Source: Labrys miyagiensis (GTDB taxonomy: Bacteria > Pseudomonadota > Alphaproteobacteria > Rhizobiales > Labraceae). Taken from it: a stretch of DNA of 64,000 nt. Positions within the stretch are counted from its first letter, which is position 1, and each line of letters opens with the position of its first letter. The notes under the pieces were generated by a model. The model worked only from the letters and a program-made list of their open reading frames with translations, was not told the origin of the DNA and did not search any database. The translations under genes were made by a program, and so were the position numbers. Shown here piece after piece: positions 57,654 to 64,000 of the stretch. Location: NCBI RefSeq assembly GCF_030160835.1, contig NZ_BSPC01000059.1, forward strand, positions 37,841 to 101,840, in the 5' to 3' direction.

Positions 57654-59228
57654 ATGACACACAAGTCTCGACTGGATGCCTCAGACCTTATCGTGGATCG
57701 TCGCGAACTGATGAAGGGTGCGGCGGTGCTGGGCCTCGGCTTCGGCGCCTTCGGTGTCCTCGGCCGGCCGGCGCGGGCCGCCGATGCGCCCAAGAAGGGT
57801 GGCACCTTCCGGATTGGCATGGAGGGCGGCTCGGCCTCGGATAGTCTCGACCCGCGTACCTTCGCCGACTCCATCCCCGAGAGCGTCGCCTACCAGATCT
57901 ACAACGGCCTGGTCGAGATCGGTGAGGACGGCAAGGCCAAGGGCGAGCTCCTGGAGAGCTGGGAAGCCAAGCCCGGCGCCGTCGACTGGATCTTCAATGT
58001 CCGCAAGGACATTACCTTCCATTCCGGCAAGACACTGGATGCCGACGACATCATCTATTCGCTCAACCTGCATCGCGGCGACACCAAGTCCGCTGCCAAG
58101 GACGTGCTCAGCGACGTCAAGGACATCAAGAAGTTGTCGCCGACGCAGATCCAGATCACGCTGGCTCGAGGCAACGTCAACCTGCCTTATAATCTCTCCG
58201 ACTTTCACATCTACGGCGTTCCCAACGGCCTCACGGACTTCTTGAAGCCGGACGGTACCGGCGCCTACACGCTGGTGAGCTTCGAGCCCGGCGTGCGCGC
58301 CGTGACCAAGAATTCCGGGAACTACTGGAAGGAAGGGCGCGGCAATTTCGATGGGGTCGAACTGCAATATATTCCCGACACCACCGCCCGCATGCAGGCC
58401 CTGCTCGCCGGCCAGGTCGATGCAATCAACCGCATCGACGCCAAGACAGTGGATATCATCTCCGCTTCGCCCGATGCCCAGATCGTGCGGACCAAGGGCA
58501 CCGGCAATCGCTACTGTTTCGCGGCCCTGTGCGACACCGCGCCTTACGACAATATCGACCTGCGCTGGGCACTCAAATACGGCATCGACCGCAAGAAGAT
58601 CGTCGACACCGTCTATATGGGCTATGCGACCGTCGGCAACGACACCACGGTCAGCCCAATGAATCGCTTTTTCAACAAGGACCTGCCGCAGACGCCATAC
58701 GATCCGGAGAAGGCGGCCTTCCATTACAAGAAGGCGGGCAGCCCGAAGCTGGAGCTCAAGGTATCGGAAGGCGCCTTCTCAGGGGCGACGGATGCCGGCG
58801 TGCTCTACCAGGAAGCCATGAAGCAGGCCGGCATCGATCTGACGGTGACCCGCGTGTCCGGCGATGGCTACTGGTCCAATGTCTGGCTGAAGGTCCCCTT
58901 CTGCGCCGTGGCCTGGGAGGACCGTCCCGCCGTCGACATGCAGCTCTCGCAGACCTATCTGTCGGACGCGGCGTGGAACGATACCCACTGGAAGCGCCCT
59001 GAATTCGACAAACTCGTGATCGCGGCCCGCACCGAGGACAACGAGACCAAGCTGCATGAGATCTACAACGAAGCGCAGAAGATGATTCACGACGACGGCG
59101 GCATGATCTGCTACGCGGTTGGCGATTATCTCGACGGCTACTCCAAGAAGATCGCCGGCGTGGCTCCGCATCCGCGCTTTGACATGTGCGACCTGCGCGT
59201 AGCCGAAAAGGCCTGGTTCGCGGCTTGA
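57654..59228 (+). CDS. Family 5 extracellular solute-binding protein (DppA/OppA-like), Tat-exported
   Basis: 524 residues. Tat signal: DRRELMKGAAVLGLGFGAFG then PARAADAPKKGG. The mature part has GGTFRIGMEGG, the cluster region (ESWEAKPGAVDWIFNVRKD; DITFHSGKTLDADDIIYSL), and RWALKYGIDRKKIVDTVYMG. It binds peptides or other bulky solutes. No permease or ATPase genes follow; the next gene is convergent truB, so transporter partners must be elsewhere. Same direction as the M24/cysteine hydrolase operon, so its ligand may be their substrate (inference). Confidence 0.9.
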   Translation: MTHKSRLDASDLIVDRRELMKGAAVLGLGFGAFGVLGRPARAADAPKKGGTFRIGMEGGSASDSLDPRTFADSIPESVAYQIYNGLVEIGEDGKAKGELLESWEAKPGAVDWIFNVRKDITFHSGKTLDADDIIYSLNLHRGDTKSAAKDVLSDVKDIKKLSPTQIQITLARGNVNLPYNLSDFHIYGVPNGLTDFLKPDGTGAYTLVSFEPGVRAVTKNSGNYWKEGRGNFDGVELQYIPDTTARMQALLAGQVDAINRIDAKTVDIISASPDAQIVRTKGTGNRYCFAALCDTAPYDNIDLRWALKYGIDRKKIVDTVYMGYATVGNDTTVSPMNRFFNKDLPQTPYDPEKAAFHYKKAGSPKLELKVSEGAFSGATDAGVLYQEAMKQAGIDLTVTRVSGDGYWSNVWLKVPFCAVAWEDRPAVDMQLSQTYLSDAAWNDTHWKRPEFDKLVIAARTEDNETKLHEIYNEAQKMIHDDGGMICYAVGDYLDGYSKKIAGVAPHPRFDMCDLRVAEKAWFAA

Positions 59229-59394
59229 AGAATGGCTTCTTTTCCTCTGTCAGAGAAGGTTCCAGCAGGGTCGTCGGCCAGGCGGCCGGCGGTCCCAGGC
59301 GGGAGCCTCCATCGATGCCCGTTCTTCAAACCGGCATACCCACCACCTTGGTGGAGGACAGAGCTCGCTACCAGAAGCCGGTCACCCCGACACG

Positions 59395-60330
59395 TCAGGC
59401 GTCCACACCGCCAAGTTTGAAGATGCGTTTCGGCAGGAGCTCGCCGCGCTCCAGTTCGGCCAGCGCCACCAGCACGCCGCCGGACATCACCGCCGCCACG
59501 CCTTCGAAGATCGGCGCGTCGCGGCCGCGGAGGATGATGCTCTGGCCCCGTGCAAGACGGCTCGCATCATGCTGGGAAACAGCGAGGATCGGCAGGGCTT
59601 CCAGCGCGGTTTCCACCGGCAGCAGGGCGTCCTCCACCGGCGGCAGGTCGTCCGTTCCGTCCTTCATGGCGCGCAATTCATCCGGCGTCACCGCATCCTG
59701 CTCATCGAATGTGCCGACGACGGCCCGGCGCAGGGCGGTGACGTGGCCGTAGCAGCCGAGATCCCGGCCGAGATCGCGAGCGATGGCGCGTACATAGGTG
59801 CCCTTGCCGCATTCGGCCTCGAAGGTGGTGGCCTCGGCGCTGTTCTCGACAATCCTGAGCTCGTGGATGTGGATTTCGCGGGCTTCGAGCTCGACCTCCT
59901 CGCCGTCGCGGGCGAGGTCATAGGCGCGCTCGCCATCGATCTTGATGGCCGAGAACTTCGGCGGCACCTGGCTGATCACGCCGGTATAGCGCGGCAGCAG
60001 CGCCTCGATCTCGGCCAGCGTCGGGCGCTGGTCCGAGGTCGCGATGGCCTCACCCTCGGTGTCGTCTGTATTGGTCTCCGCACCCCAGGTCACTGTGAAG
60101 CGGTAGACCTTGCGCCCGTCCATCACATAGGGAACCGTCTTGGTCGCCTCACCCAGTGCGATCGGCAGGATGCCCGAGGCGAGCGGGTCGAGCGTGCCGG
60201 CATGGCCGGCTTTCTTGGCGTTGAACACGCGCTTCACCACGGCGACGCCCTGCGTCGACGTCATGCCGACGGGCTTGTCGAGGATGACCCAGCCATTGAC
60301 TTCGACCCGATTCGAACGGGGCGCGCTCAT
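59395..60330 (-). CDS. truB: tRNA pseudouridine-55 synthase
   Basis: 311 residues; makes Psi55 in the tRNA T-loop. [20 protein letters not shown] and [20 protein letters not shown] hold the catalytic Asp (GTLDPLA). [16 protein letters not shown] and [14 protein letters not shown] are conserved. ATG overlaps the rbfA stop (ATGA), coupling the pair. Confidence 0.96.
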   Translation of the reverse strand: MSAPRSNRVEVNGWVILDKPVGMTSTQGVAVVKRVFNAKKAGHAGTLDPLASGILPIALGEATKTVPYVMDGRKVYRFTVTWGAETNTDDTEGEAIATSDQRPTLAEIEALLPRYTGVISQVPPKFSAIKIDGERAYDLARDGEEVELEAREIHIHELRIVENSAEATTFEAECGKGTYVRAIARDLGRDLGCYGHVTALRRAVVGTFDEQDAVTPDELRAMKDGTDDLPPVEDALLPVETALEALPILAVSQHDASRLARGQSIILRGRDAPIFEGVAAVMSGGVLVALAELERGELLPKRIFKLGGVDA

Positions 60331-60752
60331 GCCTCGTCCTCCTCGGAGCCGGGGAGCTTCTGCTCGAGATCGCGGCTGACTTCCGGCTTGCGCAGGAGGC
60401 CGTCGACCTTGGTGGCGTAGTCGAAGGTCGTGTCGAGCAGGAAGCGCAGATTGGGTGCGTACTTCATGGTCACGCGCCGTGCGATCAGGCCGCGCAGAAA
60501 CTTGGCGTTGACGGCCAGCGCCTTGATCACTGCCTCGCCGTCCTTGCCGCCCAGCGGCATGACATAGACGGTCGCGACCTTGAGATCGGGCGACATGCGC
60601 ACCTCCGGCACGGTTATCACCTTGCCTTCGAGCACCGGATCCATGATCTCGCCGCGCTGCAGGGCTTCGGCAATGGCGTGGCGGATCAGTTCCGCGACAC
60701 GCAATTGCCGCTGCGATGGGGCCTTGGAGGAGGAGGGTGTCAGTCTGGGCAT
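60327..60752 (-). CDS. rbfA: Ribosome-binding factor A
   Basis: 141 residues; KH-fold 30S maturation factor. [39 protein letters not shown] and [20 protein letters not shown] are characteristic. Overlaps truB by four bases. Upstream the operon is interrupted by a palindromic repeat and a membrane-protein gene before infB. Confidence 0.95.
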   Translation of the reverse strand: MPRLTPSSSKAPSQRQLRVAELIRHAIAEALQRGEIMDPVLEGKVITVPEVRMSPDLKVATVYVMPLGGKDGEAVIKALAVNAKFLRGLIARRVTMKYAPNLRFLLDTTFDYATKVDGLLRKPEVSRDLEQKLPGSEEDEA

Positions 60753-60785
60753 TGTTGCTTTCGTTGAAGTTCCGTTTGTCCACTA

Positions 60786-60885
60786 TAGCGTTTTGCGATT
60801 TGACGGAATCGGCAGGAATCGCAAAGACGCGTTAAAACAAGGAGTTAGAGCAATGTGCGTTTACGTGTAAACGCGCTTTGCTCTA
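60786..60885 (-). repeat. TAGAGC-headed palindromic repeat (copy 5, inverted)
   Basis: On the minus strand it begins TAGAGCAAAGCGCGTTTACA, where TAG (60885-60883) is the stop of the small membrane-protein gene. It runs on through CTCCTTGTTTTAACGCGTCT, TTTGCGATTCC and GTCAAATCGCAAAACGCTAT. Its 3' end lies 33 bp before the rbfA start. Confidence 0.92.
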
Positions 60886-61344
60886 GGGCAGGGCGTTGGC
60901 CGATCTGTGCCGCTGCCACAACCCGAGCAGGACATAGCCCAAGGCCAGGCCGGCGTTGAGAACCATGTCCATGATATCATTCTCGCGCGAGATGCATCCC
61001 TCGGAGATGGCAAGATTATAGACCTGCTCGTCTAGGAGAGGCGCCAGAGCGCCCATTGCGGCCATGATCGCCACGACGGCCCCAGCCAGGAAGGTCAGCC
61101 AGGGCTTGCCCGCAAACCAGGCGATGAGCAGCCCCGCGACAACAGGCGCGTACCAGGCGGGCCCCATGGCCACGGGACCATTGGCGGGCGTCCAGCCCGC
61201 ACCCGCCACCTTGTCGCACACCTGCGCCGCGGCAGGGCCGGCCTGTAGCAGCGGGAGGGCGATGAGGCCAGCCAGGGCCATGCCGCCATGCCACGAGACG
61301 GTCCCGGCCGGGAGGATGGAGAAGCGGGCCCTATCGGTCTGCAC
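60883..61344 (-). CDS. Small membrane protein between infB and rbfA
   Basis: 153 residues from GTG 61344, chosen because GGGAGG lies 4 bases upstream. Three or four hydrophobic segments: GGMALAGLIALPLLQAGPAAA (possibly a signal anchor), YAPVVAGLLIAWFAG, PWLTFLAGAVVAIMAAMGAL, VLNAGLALGYVLLGLWQ. Two Cys (QVCDK, EGCIS) face the same side if the first segment is a signal. No family recognised. It sits downstream of the infB terminator, so it may have its own promoter there. Its stop comes from the repeat. Confidence 0.65.
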   Translation of the reverse strand: MQTDRARFSILPAGTVSWHGGMALAGLIALPLLQAGPAAAQVCDKVAGAGWTPANGPVAMGPAWYAPVVAGLLIAWFAGKPWLTFLAGAVVAIMAAMGALAPLLDEQVYNLAISEGCISRENDIMDMVLNAGLALGYVLLGLWQRHRSANALP

Positions 61345-61375
61345 TGAACCTCCCGGGAACGGAATCGATCTCTTC

Positions 61376-61407
61376 AAAAAGACATGGCCGGGGCGAGCCC
61401 GGCCATG
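61376..61407 (-). terminator. Rho-independent terminator after infB
   Basis: CATGGCCGGG (61383-61392) pairs with CCCGGCCATG (61398-61407), a perfect 10-bp stem with a 5-base loop. On the minus strand it is followed by TCTTTTTG. It lies 21 bp after the infB stop and separates infB from the small membrane gene and rbfA-truB. Confidence 0.88.
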
Positions 61408-61428
61408 CCCGATCTTTCATGAGGCCGA

Positions 61429-64000
61429 TCAGAGCGTGCGCTTGATCTCCTCGACGCGATAGCACTCGATGACGTCGCCGGCGCGCATGTCCTGGTAGTT
61501 CTCGAAGGCCATGCCGCATTCCTGGCCGACCTGGACTTCCTTGACCTCGTCCTTGAAGCGCTTGAGCGTCGAGAGCTTGCCTTCGTGAATGACCACGTTG
61601 TCGCGGATGAGGCGGACATTGGCGCCACGCTCGACATGGCCGTCGGTGACGCGGCAACCCGCGACCTTGCCGACCTTCGAAATGTTGAACACTTCGAGGA
61701 TCTGGGCATTGCCGAGGAACTCTTCGCGCAATGTCGGAGCCAGCAGGCCGGAGAGCACGCCCTTCACGTCATCCACGAGGTTGTAGATGATGTTGTAGTA
61801 GCGGATCTCGGTGCCCGTGCGTTCGGCCGCTTCGCGCGCTTCCTTGTGGGCGCGCACGTTGAAGCCGATCACCGCGGCGCCGGAAGCTTCGGCCAGCGTG
61901 ATGTCGGATTCGGTGATGCCGCCGACACCCGAATGGATGACGCGAGCCTTCACCTCATCATTGCCCACCTTGTCGAGGGCGCCGATGATGGCTTCCACCG
62001 AGCCCTGCACGTCGGCCTTGACGACCAGCGGCAGCTCGCGGGCACCTGTGCCGGCCTTGACGGCCGCCATCATGTCGGCGAGCGAACCACGGCCTGTCGA
62101 CAGGCGCACGGCAGCGTTCTCGCGCTTCTGGCGCTCGCGATATTCGGTGATCTCGCGGGCACGGGCTTCGTTCTCGACCACCGCGACGCGGTCACCCGCT
62201 TCCGGCGTGCCGTTGAAGCCGAGCACCTCGACGGGAACCGACGGGCCGGCCTCCGGCATGTTGGCGCCGACATCGCTGATAAGCGCACGCACGCGGCCCC
62301 ATTCGGCACCGGCCACGACGATATCGCCGACCTTGAGCGTACCGCGCTGCACCAGAACCGTGGCGACCGGGCCGCGGCCGCGATCGAGCTTGGCTTCGAT
62401 GACGGTGCCCTCGGCCGGACGTTCCGGGTTGGCCTGCAGGTTGAGGATTTCGGCCTGCAGCTGGATGGCCTCCAGCAGCTTGTCGAGATTGGTGTGCTGC
62501 TTGGCGGAAACTTCGATTTCGAGGGTTTCGCCGCCCATGCTCTCGACCTGCACATTGTACTGCAGCAGCTCGGTGCGCACGCGCTCGGGCTTGGCGTCCG
62601 GCTTGTCGACCTTGTTGATCGCCACGATCATCGGCACCTTGGCGGCGGCCGCGTGATTGATGGCTTCCACCGTCTGCGGCATGACACCGTCATCGGCAGC
62701 CACAACCAGCACGACGATATCCGTCACCTTCGCACCGCGGGCGCGCATGGCCGTAAAGGCGGCGTGGCCGGGCGTGTCGATGAAGGTGATCTTGCCACCG
62801 AGCGGCGAGGTCACCTGATAGGCGCCGATATGCTGGGTGATGCCGCCGGCTTCGCCGGAAACCACATTCGCCTTGCGGATCGCGTCGAGCAGCGAAGTCT
62901 TGCCGTGGTCGACATGGCCCATGATCGTCACGACCGGCGGGCGCGGCTCCAGATGATCGTCGATATCCGCTTCGCCGAACAGGCCTTCCTCGACATCCGC
63001 TTCCGACACGCGCTTGGCGGTGTGGCCGAGTTCTTCCACAATCAACTGCGCGGTGTCGCCGTCGATCACGTCGTTGATCTTCTTCATCTCGCCCTGCTTC
63101 ATCAGAAGGCGGATGACATCAACGGCGCGTTCCGACATGCGGTTGGCGAGTTCCTGGATGGTGATCGCTTCCGGGATCACCACCTCGCGCATGATCTTTT
63201 CTTTGGTCTCGACCACGCGGTGGCCGGTCATGCGCTGGGTGCGGCGGCGGAAGGAGGCAACCGAACGCGTGCGTTCGTCCTCATCGCCGGTCGCGCTGGT
63301 CACGGTCAGGCGACCACGGCCCTTCTGTTCGGTGACGCGAGGCGTTGCTTCGCGGCGCGGAGCGGCAGCGGCGCCACGCCCGACACCACCGGGACCGCGG
63401 CGCACGCCACGACCGCCCTCGTCATCGTCGACAACGGCGCGGGCACGGGTAGGACCGCCGACATTGCGGCCGGCAGGCGGCGTGATTGCCGGCTCGGCCG
63501 GCGCAAAGGCGGAGGCACCGCGATTGGCACCGAAACCACCGCCGCCAGGGCGACGGTCGCCAAAGCTCGAACCGCCTTCGCGCGGGGGACCACGACGTTC
63601 GCCAAAGCCACCGCCTGCGCCGCCCTCACGGGGCGGACCACGACGCTCGCCGAAGCCGCCGGCGCCTTCGCGCGGCGGGCCGCGGCGTTCGCCGAACGGA
63701 GCGGCGCCATCACGCGGGGGACCACGACGTTCACCGCCGGGGCCTGCGCCGCCTTCGCGCGGCGGACGACGATCGCCATAAGGGGCGCTGCCTTCACGCG
63801 GGGCACGACGGTCGGCGAACCCTTCGCGGCGTTCGCCCTCGCGGCGCTCGCCATAACCGCCAGCCGGGCGCGGCGCACCGGCATCGCGGGGAGCCGGCGC
63901 TGCCTCGCCGAGATGACGGCGGGCTTCAGCCTCGCCGTGACGACGGGCTTCTTCCTCGCGGCGATGCCGCTCTTCTTCCTCGCGCTTGCGGGTTTCAGCG
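61429..64000 (-). CDS. infB: Translation initiation factor IF-2 (5' end outside the window)
   Basis: 856 residues visible; the frame is open to the right edge, so the true start is outside. GTPase core: G1 [16 protein letters not shown], switch [11 protein letters not shown]3 DTPGHAAF, G4 [10 protein letters not shown]-2 C-terminal domains end [12 protein letters not shown]. The N-terminal part is a long charged, disordered stretch: Glu/Arg-rich helices ([20 protein letters not shown]), then tandem [10 protein letters not shown] units (see 63577-63851), then the IF2_N segment ([20 protein letters not shown]). A homologous M (63405) is not the start. Confidence 0.95.
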   Translation of the reverse strand, partial: AETRKREEEERHRREEEARRHGEAEARRHLGEAAPAPRDAGAPRPAGGYGERREGERREGFADRRAPREGSAPYGDRRPPREGGAGPGGERRGPPRDGAAPFGERRGPPREGAGGFGERRGPPREGGAGGGFGERRGPPREGGSSFGDRRPGGGGFGANRGASAFAPAEPAITPPAGRNVGGPTRARAVVDDDEGGRGVRRGPGGVGRGAAAAPRREATPRVTEQKGRGRLTVTSATGDEDERTRSVASFRRRTQRMTGHRVVETKEKIMREVVIPEAITIQELANRMSERAVDVIRLLMKQGEMKKINDVIDGDTAQLIVEELGHTAKRVSEADVEEGLFGEADIDDHLEPRPPVVTIMGHVDHGKTSLLDAIRKANVVSGEAGGITQHIGAYQVTSPLGGKITFIDTPGHAAFTAMRARGAKVTDIVVLVVAADDGVMPQTVEAINHAAAAKVPMIVAINKVDKPDAKPERVRTELLQYNVQVESMGGETLEIEVSAKQHTNLDKLLEAIQLQAEILNLQANPERPAEGTVIEAKLDRGRGPVATVLVQRGTLKVGDIVVAGAEWGRVRALISDVGANMPEAGPSVPVEVLGFNGTPEAGDRVAVVENEARAREITEYRERQKRENAAVRLSTGRGSLADMMAAVKAGTGARELPLVVKADVQGSVEAIIGALDKVGNDEVKARVIHSGVGGITESDITLAEASGAAVIGFNVRAHKEAREAAERTGTEIRYYNIIYNLVDDVKGVLSGLLAPTLREEFLGNAQILEVFNISKVGKVAGCRVTDGHVERGANVRLIRDNVVIHEGKLSTLKRFKDEVKEVQVGQECGMAFENYQDMRAGDVIECYRVEEIKRTL
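63577..63851 (-). repeat. Tandem [10 protein letters not shown]-type coding repeats in IF-2
   Basis: On the minus strand, units of the form G(E/D)RR(G)PPREG plus a short Gly/Ala/Phe spacer occur at least six times ([42 protein letters not shown] and so on). Codon-level similarity between units suggests recent slippage or duplication. Confidence 0.8.

Overview
The window is high-GC alphaproteobacterial chromosome. Gene order and content point to the Hyphomicrobiales (Rhizobiales): mdh-sucC-sucD-sucA-sucB-lpd, phoR-pstSCAB-phoU-phoB, infB-(x)-rbfA-truB, leuS-lptE-holA, and an OmpR-type regulator followed by a cyclic-nucleotide-fold protein. A Labrys- or Kaistia-like genus is a guess from general flavour only. 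I saw no rRNA, tRNA, CRISPR array, prophage or intact insertion sequence.

Layout. 1-5.3 kb is accessory metabolism: the N-terminus of an SDR/epimerase, a KAS III-like condensing enzyme and a divergent TetR regulator sharing a double operator, then an ATP-grasp enzyme, a nitronate monooxygenase and a LysR regulator. 5.3-9.1 kb holds an EF-G paralogue and rph-rdgB. 9.7 kb is an AraC regulator. 11.1-20.5 kb is the TCA block, with a YciI-like gene between sucA and sucB and palindromic repeats in three of its gaps. 20.6-24 kb holds a LolA-like carrier and a more AT-rich MBOAT/SGNH pair. 24.3-28.5 kb is leuS-lptE-holA. 28.7-31.9 kb is a truncated SF1 helicase. 32-36.4 kb holds an exported protein, YggS, an L,D-transpeptidase, a CenR-like regulator, a cyclic-nucleotide-fold protein and a Tyr/Arg-rich exported protein. 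37-44.5 kb holds a SUV3-like RNA helicase with an S4 protein, Rrf2, an aldo/keto reductase and an ECF42-type sigma factor with its YCII/DGPF partner. 44.6-52.6 kb is the phosphate regulon, with a PPK2 gene divergent from phoR across a Pho box. 52.7-59.2 kb is accessory again: small exported/DUF2934 proteins, an HSL-family hydrolase, and a GlxA-like regulator followed by an M24 (DddP-like) enzyme, a cysteine hydrolase and an orphan oligopeptide-type binding protein. 59.4-64 kb is truB, rbfA, a small membrane protein and most of infB.

The strongest unusual signal lies between genes. Several families of palindromic repeats fill gene ends. One family begins with TAGAGC/TAGGGC and supplies the stop codon of at least five genes. 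Others are REP/BIME-like inverted pairs with 22-30 bp perfect arms, and one forms the last codons of the S4-domain gene. The second signal is regulatory architecture readable directly from sequence: TetR double dyads at 1213-1260, Pho boxes at 50116-50144 and 51638-51655, and an AraC-type direct repeat at 55408-55443. The third is enzymes with altered key residues: an SF1 helicase that stops after motif III with a degenerate Walker B, and a DddP-like metalloenzyme that keeps all the metal ligands but appears to lack the lyase catalytic Asp.
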